Origin: Streptomyces sp. NBC_00523
GTDB lineage: Bacteria > Actinomycetota > Actinomycetes > Streptomycetales > Streptomycetaceae
Length of the DNA: 64,000 bases
NCBI RefSeq assembly: GCF_036346615.1
Contig: NZ_CP107836.1
Location: 1,426,001 to 1,490,000 of the forward strand
Direction: 5' to 3'
Part shown: positions 35,819 through 43,812 of the stretch, piece after piece
Position numbering within the stretch: the first letter of the stretch is position 1
Layout of the letters: each line of letters begins with the position of its first letter
Made by a program: the position numbers and the translations under genes
Notes under the pieces: model-generated
The model's database searches: none
What the model saw: the letters and a program-made list of their open reading frames with translations, nothing else
What the model was told of the DNA's origin: nothing

Positions 35819-37056
35819 GCCTCCTTCCGCTCCTCCCGGTCCGCGCCCTCCACCAGGCCCAGACGGCGGCGGAACGCGAGCAGCCGGGGATGGCGTTCGT
35901 GCAGCACGGCCGAGCGGCGGTCGAGTTCCTGGCCCAGGCGCTCGGCGCGCTTCTCGATGTCGAGCTCGTCCAGGATCCGGTCCACCTCGGCGAGCAGCGC
36001 CCCGTGCAGCTGCCACTTCCGGGGGTGCTCCTGGACGGCGGCCAGCAGCATGTCCGCCACCAGGTCGCGGGTCCTGCGGCTGGTGTCGAGCGCGTCGGTG
36101 AGCCGGTCCTCGGCCTCCTCGGCGCTGGCGGCGACCGGGGTCGTGATGAGCAGCGAGAAGCTCTCGATGGCCCCAGCCATCTGCTCGAACAGCTCCGTCA
36201 TGTGGGTGGCGACCTCGGGCGGGAACTGCGGTGCGTCGCCCCGGTCCTTGGCGAGGTCGGTCAGGGTCCTGGACAGCACCCGGACGACGACGGCGCAGAT
36301 CTCCAGCGTGTCCAGACCGGTCCGCAGCACCACCCGGTGCAGCAGCCCCTGCCGCACCCTCGGGTTGTACATGAGGCTTTCCTCGGCCTGCCGCAGCGAG
36401 GCGTCCACCTCCACGATGTCGTGGTCGAGCCGCCGGGCCCGGTGCAGCCGCTCGGCCGCCTCCGGGACGGTGACCGGGCGGGCGAGGTCGCTGCCCAGAT
36501 CACGGAACATCTGCCCCATCTCGCGGGCCAGTCCGTCGATGGAGGCGCCCGCGGTCTGCACCCAGACGGGCGGGGCGAACAGCAGGTTGAACAGCAGGCC
36601 GACTCCGGCGCCGATCAGCGTCTCGAACACGCGCTCCCAGGCCATGCTGGACCGCGCGCTCCCCGAGGTGACCCCGAGGACGAGCATCGCGCTGATCGCC
36701 ACCTCGGGGACGAACTCGTCCACCCGGACCAGTCTGCCGATGATCAGCGCCGTGAAGATGGTCAGCCCCAGGCTCCACCAGGACAGCCCGACCAGGGAGC
36801 TGAAGCCGCTCGCGATGAGGACGCCGACGACGACGGCCACCACACGCTTCACCGACATGTTGACGGTGGCGTAGAGGGTGACCTGCACGACGAGCAGCGC
36901 GGTCAGCGGTGCGGTCAGGGGTGCGGGCTCGGTCAGCGTCGCGGTCGCCACGGCATAGGCGATGACCGCGGCGCCCGTGGAGCGCAGGGTCTGCGCCGCC
37001 ACGGGCTCCGTAGTGCGCCGGACGAGGTTGATGACGGGTTCGGCTACTCCTGGCAT
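35815..37056 (-). CDS. FUSC/aromatic-acid exporter family membrane protein
   Basis: The 413-residue protein has an N-terminal block of about six hydrophobic helices (residues ~25-170: VIAYAVATATL, TALLVVQVTLYATV, VVAVVVGVLIASGF, SLGLTIFTALIIG, LIGAGVGLLFNLLF). A long cytoplasmic helical domain follows, the layout of the FUSC / YhgE-like aromatic acid exporters. The VWVQTAG segment follows the last helix. The substrate is unknown. The ATG at 37056 has GGGAAG nearby. It ends convergently with the ASCH gene in a shared CTAG. The 87-nt gap upstream to the flavoprotein stop shows no clear terminator. Confidence 0.88.
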   Translation of the reverse strand: MPGVAEPVINLVRRTTEPVAAQTLRSTGAAVIAYAVATATLTEPAPLTAPLTALLVVQVTLYATVNMSVKRVVAVVVGVLIASGFSSLVGLSWWSLGLTIFTALIIGRLVRVDEFVPEVAISAMLVLGVTSGSARSSMAWERVFETLIGAGVGLLFNLLFAPPVWVQTAGASIDGLAREMGQMFRDLGSDLARPVTVPEAAERLHRARRLDHDIVEVDASLRQAEESLMYNPRVRQGLLHRVVLRTGLDTLEICAVVVRVLSRTLTDLAKDRGDAPQFPPEVATHMTELFEQMAGAIESFSLLITTPVAASAEEAEDRLTDALDTSRRTRDLVADMLLAAVQEHPRKWQLHGALLAEVDRILDELDIEKRAERLGQELDRRSAVLHERHPRLLAFRRRLGLVEGADREERKEA

Positions 37057-37143
37057 CTTCTTCCCATGCCCGGATAGGACCGCCTCCCCACGGTTCCGCC
37101 CCCGGAACCCCACCGGACGGACGCGCCCGGGGCGGCAAAGCCC

Positions 37144-38799
37144 TCAGCCGACCGCCTGCGCCGCCGCCCGGCCCGCCGCGCGGCCGGAGAAGATGCAGCC
37201 GCCCAGGAAGGTGCCCTCCAGCGAGCGGTAGCCGTGCACCCCGCCGCCGCCGAAGCCGGCCGCCTCCCCCGCCGCGTACACCCCGGGCAGCGGGGTGCCG
37301 TCCCCGGTCAGGACGCGCGAGGACAGGTCGGTCTGGAGGCCGCCGAGGGACTTGCGGGTCAGGATGTTCAGCCGTACGGCGATGAGCGGCCCGGCCTTCG
37401 GGTCGAGGATGCGGTGGGGCGCCGCCGTGCGGATCAGCTTGTCGCCGAGGTAGCTGCGGGCGCCCCGGATCGCGGTGATCTGGAGGTCCTTGGTGAAGGG
37501 GTTGGCGATCTCCCGGTCGCGGGCGGTGATCTCGCGGCGCAGCGCGTCCTCGTCGATGAGCCCGTCCCCGGTGAGCGCGTTCATGCCGCGCACGAGGGCG
37601 CCGAGGTCCTTCTCCACGACGAAGTCCGCCCCGTTGTCCATGAACGCCTTCACGGGGGCCGGGACGTCGGCGCGGGCGCGGCCGATCACGCCGCGGACGG
37701 ACTTGCCGGTCAGGTCGGGGTTCTGTTCGGAGCCGGAGAGCGCGAACTCCTTGCCGATGATCTTCTGGTCGAGCACGAACCAGGTGTAGTCGTGGCCGGT
37801 GCGCATGATGTGTTCGAGGGTGCCCAGCGTGTCGAAGCCGGGGAAGAGCGGGACGGGCAGCCGCTTGCCGGTGGCGTCCAGCCAGAGCGAGGACGGGCCG
37901 GGCAGGATGCGGATGGCGTGCTTGTCCCAGATGGGGTTCCAGTTCTCGATGCCCTCGGTGTAGTGCCACATCCGGTCCCGGTTGATGTGGTGGGCGCCCG
38001 CCTTCTCGGCGACGCCGAGCATCAGCCCGTCGACGTGCGCGGGGACGCCGGAGAGCAGCTTGGCCGGTGGGGTGCCGAGTCGTTCGGGCCACTGGGCGCG
38101 TACGAGGTCGTGGTTGCCGCCGATGCCGCCGGAGGTGACGATCACCGCCTGGGCCCTGAGCTCGAAGGTGCCCGCGGTCTCCCGGCTGCTCGCGGTCCCG
38201 CGCGGCGCGGCGCTCGGCTCCAGTATCTCGCCGGTCACGGTGTCGACGGCGCCCCCGGTGCGGGCGAGGCCGGTGACCCGGTGGCGGAAGCGGAAGGTGA
38301 CCAGGCCCTTGGCGACGCCTTCGCGGACCCGGCGTTCGAAGGGGGCGACGACGCCGGGTCCGGTGCCCCAGGTGATGTGGAAGCGGGGTACGGAGTTGCC
38401 GTGGCCGTTCGCGTCGTAGCCGCCGCGCTCGGCCCAGCCGACGACGGGGAAGAACCGCATGCCCTGGGCGTGCAGCCAGGAGCGCTTCTCACCGGCCGCG
38501 AAGTCGACGTACGCCTCGGCCCACTTGCGCGGCCAGTGGTCCTCCTCGCGGTCGAAGCCGGCCGTGCCCAGCCAGTCCTGGAGGGCCAGTTCCTGGCTGT
38601 CCTTGATGCGCATCCGGCGCTGTTCGGGCGAGTCCACGAGGAAGAGGCCGCCGAAGGACCAGTGCGCCTGGCCGCCGAGCGACTGCTCGGGCTCCTGGTC
38701 GAGCACGAGGACCGAGCGCCCCGCGTCCACCAGCTCCGCGGTGGCCACGAGCCCGGCGAGCCCCGCCCCGATCACGATCACATCAGCGTCGTACGCCAT
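37144..38799 (-). CDS. FAD-binding dehydrogenase (KsdD / flavocytochrome-type)
   Basis: The 551-residue protein begins with a dinucleotide-binding fold ADVIVIGAGLAGLVATAEL followed by a conserved acidic residue in VLDQEPE. GGQAHWSFGGLF and the C-terminal GVYAAGEAAGFGGGGVHGYRSLEGTFLGGCIFSG complete FAD binding. Family members are 3-ketosteroid-delta1-dehydrogenase-like or fumarate-reductase-like flavoproteins; this FAD-binding dehydrogenase subgroup is common in Streptomyces and of unknown substrate. The ATG at 38799 is preferred with GGA just upstream; one at 38808 would sit on top of AAGG. Confidence 0.9.
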   Translation of the reverse strand: MAYDADVIVIGAGLAGLVATAELVDAGRSVLVLDQEPEQSLGGQAHWSFGGLFLVDSPEQRRMRIKDSQELALQDWLGTAGFDREEDHWPRKWAEAYVDFAAGEKRSWLHAQGMRFFPVVGWAERGGYDANGHGNSVPRFHITWGTGPGVVAPFERRVREGVAKGLVTFRFRHRVTGLARTGGAVDTVTGEILEPSAAPRGTASSRETAGTFELRAQAVIVTSGGIGGNHDLVRAQWPERLGTPPAKLLSGVPAHVDGLMLGVAEKAGAHHINRDRMWHYTEGIENWNPIWDKHAIRILPGPSSLWLDATGKRLPVPLFPGFDTLGTLEHIMRTGHDYTWFVLDQKIIGKEFALSGSEQNPDLTGKSVRGVIGRARADVPAPVKAFMDNGADFVVEKDLGALVRGMNALTGDGLIDEDALRREITARDREIANPFTKDLQITAIRGARSYLGDKLIRTAAPHRILDPKAGPLIAVRLNILTRKSLGGLQTDLSSRVLTGDGTPLPGVYAAGEAAGFGGGGVHGYRSLEGTFLGGCIFSGRAAGRAAAQAVG

Positions 38800-38981
38800 G
38801 GTTTCCATCCTTGTCGGGGCTCGCGAAGTTACTCGTGCGTCAGATCTTGGGCACCGCCCGTCCCCGCGTCAACCGCCCGGTCGTCCGCCCCGGTCGGCCG
38901 CGCCGTCGCCGCACCGGCCGGGGCGGGCGGTTATCGTCGGAACACATCACCCTCCTCCGGCCTGACGTGGGGTGGACAAGC

Positions 38982-39872
38982 GTGTCGGTGCTGGTCCTCG
39001 TGCTCGCCGTGACGGCCGCCTGCTGCCTGGGCTTCGGCTTCGTGTTCCAGCAGGCCGCCGCCGCGCACGCGCCCAAGCGCGACTATCTGACGTTCCGGCT
39101 GCTGCTCGACCTGATGAAGGTGCGCAGCTGGCTGGCGGGCATCGGGCTCATGGTGTGCGGCATGGTGCTGGGGGCGCTGGCGCTCGGCAAGGGCGAGGTC
39201 TCCGTCGTGGAGCCGCTGCTGGCGACGAACCTGCTCTTCGCGATGGCCCTGTCCCGGCACCGCACCGGCCAGCGCCTCGGCCGCCAGGGCTGGGCCGGGC
39301 TCTGGCTGCTGGCCCTCGGGGTCGCCGCGTTCCTGGTGGCGGGCGAGCCGAAGGGCGGCGAGGCGGTGTCGAGCCCGCTGCGGCACTGGCTGGTCGTCGG
39401 GGTGGTGGCCGGGCTCGCCCTGCTGCTGACCGCGGTCGCCAAGCGCCGCAGGTCGCGGTCGTCCCCGGCGCTGCTCGCGGTGGCGGCCGGACTGCTCTAC
39501 GGCTTGCAGGACGCGCTGACCCGGGTGAGCGGCGAGCGCTTCTCGGAGGGCGGCTGGTCGGGCCTGCTGACGTCCTGGCAGCCGTACGTGGTGCTCGTGC
39601 TCGGGGTGACGGGCCTGCTGCTGGTGCAGAGCGCCTTCGAGACGGGGCCGCTGCGGATGTCGCTGCCCGCGCTGACGGCCGCCCAGCCGCTGGCCGGGAT
39701 CGCCTGCGGGATCGGGTTCCTGGGCGACCAGGTGCGGACGGACGCGGGCGCGCTGGCCTGGCAGGCCGCGGGGCTGGCGGCGATCGTGACGGGCATCGTG
39801 CTGCTGGGGCTGCATCCGGCGATGCCGGAGGGCCCGGTGCGGCGCGGTACGCACAGCCTCCAGCAGCACTGA
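38982..39872 (+). CDS. DMT-superfamily membrane protein
   Basis: The 296-residue protein has nine to ten hydrophobic helices. CCLGFGFVFQQAAAAHAPKR opens it, GEVSVVEPLLATNLLFAMALS lies in the middle and LQDALTRVSGERFSEGG in the second half, features of the DMT permeases related to the EamA and NIPA-like families. Substrate is unknown. The GTG at 38982 is chosen because GGTGGA lies just upstream; GTGs at 38967 and 38988 are alternatives. It is transcribed away from the flavoprotein gene. The 182-nt gap before it holds no further gene. Confidence 0.85.
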   Translation: MSVLVLVLAVTAACCLGFGFVFQQAAAAHAPKRDYLTFRLLLDLMKVRSWLAGIGLMVCGMVLGALALGKGEVSVVEPLLATNLLFAMALSRHRTGQRLGRQGWAGLWLLALGVAAFLVAGEPKGGEAVSSPLRHWLVVGVVAGLALLLTAVAKRRRSRSSPALLAVAAGLLYGLQDALTRVSGERFSEGGWSGLLTSWQPYVVLVLGVTGLLLVQSAFETGPLRMSLPALTAAQPLAGIACGIGFLGDQVRTDAGALAWQAAGLAAIVTGIVLLGLHPAMPEGPVRRGTHSLQQH

Positions 39873-39939
39873 GCGCGGGGCGGTGCCGGGCCCGGCGGGG
39901 GCCTACTGCCGGGCGGCGGGCCTGCTGTTGGATGGCGGC

Positions 39940-40458
39940 ATGAATCCTTCTGACGAGATCCTGGACATCGTCGACGAGAACGACGTGGTCGTGGGGCAGG
40001 CCCCGCGCGGCGAGGCGACCGCCCGGGGGCTGCGCCACCGGTGCGTCTTCATCGAGGCGCGGGACGCCGAGGGCCGGATCTTCGTGCACCGCAGGACCGC
40101 GACCAAGCTGGTGTTCCCCTCGCACTACGACATGTTCGTCGGCGGGGTGGTCGGCGCGGGCGAGAGCTACGACGAGGCCGCGCTCAGGGAGGCCGAGGAG
40201 GAGCTGGGCGTCTCGGGGCTCCCGCGCCCGGAACCGCTGTTCACCTTCCTGTACGAGGACGAGGGCGGCCACCACACCTGGTGGTCGGCGGTCTACCAGG
40301 TCAGGTGCGAGCTGCCGGTGAACCCGCAGGTGGAGGAGGTCGCCTGGCACACCTTCCTGGACGACGCGGAGCTGGAGCGGCGGATCGGCGACTGGCTGTG
40401 GGTGCCGGACGGGCTGGACTGCTACCGGCGGCTGCGGGCGTTCCGGGAAGCCGCCTGA
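39940..40458 (+). CDS. Nudix hydrolase, IPP-isomerase-like subgroup
   Basis: The 172-residue protein begins DEILDIVDENDVVVGQAPRGEA, typical of the YfcD/Idi-like Nudix subgroup, then RTATKLVFPSHYDMFVGG. A canonical Nudix box GGVVGAGESYDEAALREAEEELGV follows in two contiguous pieces (G-x5-E-x7-REAEEELG). It should hydrolyse a nucleoside-diphosphate derivative with Mg2+; the substrate is unknown. GGATGGCGGC precedes the ATG at 39940. Its 3' flank holds the first copy of the 158-nt hairpin element 34 nt downstream. Confidence 0.9.
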   Translation: MNPSDEILDIVDENDVVVGQAPRGEATARGLRHRCVFIEARDAEGRIFVHRRTATKLVFPSHYDMFVGGVVGAGESYDEAALREAEEELGVSGLPRPEPLFTFLYEDEGGHHTWWSAVYQVRCELPVNPQVEEVAWHTFLDDAELERRIGDWLWVPDGLDCYRRLRAFREAA

Positions 40459-40492
40459 GCCGGTCGGAAGCGAACGGGAAAGCGGCGGATAT

Positions 40493-40650
40493 GACCGTCC
40501 GGCACATGGTGGGCGGATGAAGGAGCGGGGCTGGGTGCGTGCAGCTGCAAGGCGGAGGATTGAGGCAACGCGGAGCGTTGGTGATTGACGACAACGCCGC
40601 AGATGCGCGTGCCCAGCCCCGCGACGCCGCCCACCATGTGCCGGGCGGTC
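40493..40650 (+). repeat. 158-nt structured hairpin element, copy 1
   Basis: Terminal arms 40493-40516 and 40627-40650 pair over 24 bp with one T-G. An inner 18-bp stem (40525-40542 with 40605-40622) begins GCGGGGCTGGG/CCCAGCCCCGC and contains three G-T pairs. The apex has CTGC/GCAG and GGCG/CGCC helices and two small hairpins (CAACGC-GGA-GCGTTG at 40566-40580; TTG-ACGA-CAA at 40585-40594). The second copy is at 56098-56255. 113 nt are identical, and arm differences are compensated. All G-T pairs are legal only in a plus-strand RNA. It ends against the -10 element of the DUF202 gene. Confidence 0.85.
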
Positions 40651-40656
40651 TAGGGT
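40651..40656 (+). promoter_or_regulatory. Leaderless-type -10 element before the DUF202 pair
   Basis: TAGGGT is followed by six nt and the GTG at 40663, with no ribosome site between. That is the spacing expected when transcription starts at the start codon. The matching -35 region would fall inside the right arm of the hairpin element. Confidence 0.55.
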
Positions 40657-40662
40657 CCACCC

Positions 40663-41058
40663 GTGAACGAATTCGTACAGAGCCTGCGGCTGTGGTTCGC
40701 GCCGGAGCGCGTCCGGTCCGAGGGCGAGACCCCGGACTACCGCTTCTCGCTCGCCAACGAGCGGACCTTCCTCGCCTGGATCCGGACGGCGCTGGCCCTG
40801 ATCGGCGGGGGCTTCGCGGTCGACCAGTTCCTGCCGGAGCTGTCCCGGGCGGTGCGTACGGGGCTGGCGCTCGCGCTGCTCGCGGCGGGTGTGCTGTGCG
40901 CGCTGCGGGCGGTCAACCACTGGGTGCGGTGCGAGCGGGCGATGCGGCGCGGCGAGGACCTGCCCGTCTCGCGGTTCCCGACGCTGCTGAGCATCGCGGT
41001 CGCCGTGGTGGCGGTGGCGATGGTGGTGGTGGTCCTCTTCGGCTGGGAGGGCCGGTGA
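40663..41058 (+). CDS. YidH/DUF202 family membrane protein
   Basis: The 131-residue protein carries the DUF202 signature ANERTFLAWIRTALALIGGGFAVDQF. Three hydrophobic helices follow (about 38-55, 66-83 and 108-127). The family is small inner-membrane proteins of unknown function. The GTG start is preceded by a TAGGGT hexamer at leaderless spacing and by the 158-nt hairpin element. The stop overlaps the next start (GTGA), forming a two-gene operon of related proteins. Confidence 0.9.
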   Translation: MNEFVQSLRLWFAPERVRSEGETPDYRFSLANERTFLAWIRTALALIGGGFAVDQFLPELSRAVRTGLALALLAAGVLCALRAVNHWVRCERAMRRGEDLPVSRFPTLLSIAVAVVAVAMVVVVLFGWEGR

Positions 41059-41366
41059 CCGCGGAGGAGCGCGACCCGGGGCTCCAGCCGGAGCGGACCC
41101 GGCTGGCGTGGCGGCGTACGACCCTGTCGTGCACGGTGGCCGCGGTGCTGGCCGTGCGGCAGACGCTGCACGGCGGGGCGACGGACACAGGGGTCATCGC
41201 GCTCTCGCTCAGCGCCCTCGCCTGGCTGGGGTTCCTGTGGGTCGCGAACCGCCGGGTGCAGTCCATGGGCGGCGCCCGGCCGCGGCCGATGGAGGCGGCG
41301 GGCGCGCTCACGGCCGCCGCGTGCACCGTGGCGCTGGCGGTGTTCGCGGCGGTGATGCTGTTCTGA
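41055..41366 (+). CDS. Second DUF202 family membrane protein
   Basis: The 103-residue protein has the shorter DUF202 form with QPERTRLAWRRTTLSCTVAAVLAVR and three hydrophobic helices. It is a distant paralogue of the preceding gene, with the R-T-x-LAW-R motif retained. Such short and long DUF202 genes are often paired. The GTG overlaps the previous stop by four nt. Its stop lies 11 nt from that of the convergent oxidoreductase gene. Confidence 0.88.
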   Translation: MTAEERDPGLQPERTRLAWRRTTLSCTVAAVLAVRQTLHGGATDTGVIALSLSALAWLGFLWVANRRVQSMGGARPRPMEAAGALTAAACTVALAVFAAVMLF

Positions 41367-41377
41367 GGGCGCCCCGC

Positions 41378-42322
41378 TCAGCCCTCGGGCGCGTCCCAGT
41401 CCACGGTGACGACGATCTTGCCCCGGGTCCGGCCCTCCGCGTTGAGCCGCTGGGCGGCCGCCGTCTCGGCCAGCGGGAAGACCCGGTCGACGTGGACCGT
41501 GACGATGCCCTGCTCGGCCAGTTCCGCGAGGTGCGCCAGGTCGGCGGCGTCGGGCCGGACGAACGCGTACCGGCCGCCGTACGAGAAGACCTCGGGATCC
41601 ACGATGGAGGCGAGGCGTCCGTCCGGGGCCAGCGTGTCGGCGGAGGCGCGCAGGGCGTCCCCGCCCACCGTGTCGAAGGCCGCGTCGATGCCCTCGGGGG
41701 CCAGCTCCCGCAGCCGGTCCGCCAGCCCGTCCCCGTACGCCACGGGCTCCGCGCCGAGCGTGCGCAGGTGGTCGTGGTTGCGTTCGCTCGCGGTGCCGAT
41801 GACGCGGCATCCGGCGTGCCGGGCGAGCTGGACGGCGAGTGAGCCGACGCCGCCCGCCGCCGCGTGGACGAGGACGGTGTCGCCCTCCTGGACGCGCAGG
41901 GTGCGGTGGAGCACCTGGTAGGCGGTGAGCCCGGCCAGGGGCAGGCCCGCCGCCTCCTCGAAGCTCAGCCGCAGGGGCTTGCGCGCGAGGGTGCGCACGG
42001 GCGCCGCCACGTACTCGGCGAAGGTCCCCCGGCTGAGGAAGTCCTCGCGCACATAGCCGATGACCTCGTCGCCCACCGCGAACTCGTCCACGGCGACGCC
42101 GGGCTGGACGACGACCCCCGAGACGTCCCAGCCGGGGATCACCGGGAAGACCGTGTCCAGGACGGAGTCGAGCTTGCCTTCCCGGGTCGCCCGGTCGACG
42201 GGGTTCACCGCGGCGGCCCGGACCTTGACCAGGACGGTGTCGGGGCCCACCTTCGGGTCGGGCCGCTCACCGTACTCGAGGACGTCCTCGTCGCCGAATC
42301 TGCTGTAGCTGATCGCCTTCAT
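41378..42322 (-). CDS. Zinc-independent NADP quinone-oxidoreductase-like MDR protein
   Basis: The 314-residue protein is a medium-chain reductase of the quinone oxidoreductase group. It has AAVNPVDRATREG, PVIPGWDVSGVV and GLPLAGLTAYQVL, then the cofactor loop VHAAAGGVGSLAVQLAR. The cysteine ligands of zinc alcohol dehydrogenases are absent. It probably reduces an alpha,beta-unsaturated carbonyl or quinone with NADPH. The ATG at 42322 begins MKAISYSRFG, the common family start. It lies 47 nt downstream of the glucarate dehydratase stop in the same orientation and may be cotranscribed. Confidence 0.9.
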   Translation of the reverse strand: MKAISYSRFGDEDVLEYGERPDPKVGPDTVLVKVRAAAVNPVDRATREGKLDSVLDTVFPVIPGWDVSGVVVQPGVAVDEFAVGDEVIGYVREDFLSRGTFAEYVAAPVRTLARKPLRLSFEEAAGLPLAGLTAYQVLHRTLRVQEGDTVLVHAAAGGVGSLAVQLARHAGCRVIGTASERNHDHLRTLGAEPVAYGDGLADRLRELAPEGIDAAFDTVGGDALRASADTLAPDGRLASIVDPEVFSYGGRYAFVRPDAADLAHLAELAEQGIVTVHVDRVFPLAETAAAQRLNAEGRTRGKIVVTVDWDAPEG

Positions 42323-42369
42323 GCTCCGACCCTCAGGGCGGGCCGCGGCGCCCGCAACTCAGCCGGGTG

Positions 42370-43659
42370 TCACCAGCGGGGGATCGAGGGGGTGCGCCAG
42401 TCCGGCTCGGCCTTGCGCATCGCGGCGGCGTCGTCGCGCTCGCGCATCGTGCCGTCGTCGTCCAGCCAGCGGCGGTGCAGCGCGGCGAGCCGGTCCCGGT
42501 CGAGTTCGACGCCGAGCCCGGGGGCGTCGGAGACGGTGAGGCGGCCGTCCTCGAAGACGTGGCGGGCGGTGATGACGTCCTCGGTCTGCCAGGGGTAGTG
42601 GCTGTCGCAGGCGTAGTCCAGGTTGGGGACGGTGGCCGCGACGTGCGTCATCGCGGCGAGGCTGATCCCCAGGTGGGTGTTGGAGTGCATGGAGAGCCCG
42701 ACGCCGTGCAGGCGGCAGATCGCGGCGAGTTCGCGGGTGCGGTGCAGCCCGCCCCAGTAGTGGTGGTCGGACAGGACGACCTGGACGGCGTCCCGGGCGA
42801 ACGCCTCGGGGACCTCGGCGAGCGTCGTGACGCACATGTTGGTGGCCAGCGGCACCCCGGTGGCGGCCGAGACGGCGGCCATCGCGTCCGTGCCGCTCGC
42901 CGGGTCCTCCAGGTATTCGAGGACGTCCTTCAGCCGCTCGGCGACGTACAGCGAGGTCTCCACGGACCAGGCGCCGTTCGGGTCCAGGCGCAGCGGCTGC
43001 CCGGGGAACGCCTCGGCGAGCGCGCGGACGGCGGCGATCTCCTCGTCGGGCGGGAAGACGCCGCCCTTGAGCTTGAAGGAGGAGAAGCCGTGGTCCTGGG
43101 CGAACCGGCGGGCCTGGGCGACGACCCCGGCCGGGTCGAGCGCCGCGCCCCAGTCGTCGCGCTCCCCGCCGTCCGGGTGCTCCGCCCAGCGGTAGAAGAG
43201 GTACGCGCTGTACTCGACCCGGTCGCGGACCTTGCCGCCGAGCAGCGCGTGCACCGGGAGCCCGGTGGCCTTGCCGAGCGCGTCCAGGCAGGCCACCTCG
43301 AACCCGGAGACCACGGAGAGCCGCAGCTTGTCCGCGGTCTGGACGCCGCGCAGCCCGCCCGCGTCGACCCGCTCGTCGGCCGCCCGTGAATCGCCGCACA
43401 CCTCGTCGGCCAGGGCGAACAGCCCGTTCACATCGCTGACCGGCCGTCCGGGCAGGGCGGCGGCCAGGGGCCGCGCGAGCTCCAGGTACTTGCCGTCGCC
43501 GTAGGTCTCCCCGATCCCGGTGACCCCGCCCCGGGTGACGACCTCCACGACGAGCCGGGGCGTGTACGGCTGGTGGACGCCCTGGGTGTTGAGCAGGGGC
43601 GGGTCGGCGATGAGGATCGGGGTCAGCCGGACGTCCTCGATGAGCAGCGCGGTATCCAT
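42370..43659 (-). CDS. gudD: Glucarate dehydratase-like enolase superfamily enzyme
   Basis: The 429-residue protein follows the glucarate dehydratase pattern: LNTQGVHQPYTPR near the N-terminus, a catalytic SSFKLKGG (KxK), and RLDPNGAW. LEDPASG and NMCVTTLAE supply metal ligands, HHYWGGL a position just before the catalytic region, and MHSNTHLGISLAAMTH the catalytic histidine. It dehydrates D-glucarate to 5-keto-4-deoxyglucarate. No other glucarate-pathway genes are nearby, but gluconate genes lie 8.5 kb away. It is divergent from the phosphotransferase gene across a 153-nt region containing a TetR-type palindrome. Confidence 0.92.
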   Translation of the reverse strand: MDTALLIEDVRLTPILIADPPLLNTQGVHQPYTPRLVVEVVTRGGVTGIGETYGDGKYLELARPLAAALPGRPVSDVNGLFALADEVCGDSRAADERVDAGGLRGVQTADKLRLSVVSGFEVACLDALGKATGLPVHALLGGKVRDRVEYSAYLFYRWAEHPDGGERDDWGAALDPAGVVAQARRFAQDHGFSSFKLKGGVFPPDEEIAAVRALAEAFPGQPLRLDPNGAWSVETSLYVAERLKDVLEYLEDPASGTDAMAAVSAATGVPLATNMCVTTLAEVPEAFARDAVQVVLSDHHYWGGLHRTRELAAICRLHGVGLSMHSNTHLGISLAAMTHVAATVPNLDYACDSHYPWQTEDVITARHVFEDGRLTVSDAPGLGVELDRDRLAALHRRWLDDDGTMRERDDAAAMRKAEPDWRTPSIPRW

Positions 43660-43750
43660 ACATGAACTCTATTCAGGGATGCGATCGAACGCCAGGGGCG
43701 GGGCGGTACTGGGACCGGAGACTCCGCATCCGGTTCCGGGGGCGCACTGG

Positions 43751-43773
43751 ACGACATACCGACTGGTCGGCAT
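43751..43773. promoter_or_regulatory. TetR-type operator upstream of the phosphotransferase/ACAD operon
   Basis: ATACCGACTGGTCGGCAT (43756-43773) is a near-palindrome matching at seven of nine pairs. The 17 nt ACGACATACCGACTGGT from 43751 recur, on the opposite strand, at 50288-50304 before the SDR/ligase/TetR operon. The TetR encoded at 47197-47790 is the natural candidate. Confidence 0.7.
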
Positions 43774-43812
43774 CATGAGAGCGACCGTTCGCCCACCCCG
43801 GAGGTACGCACG

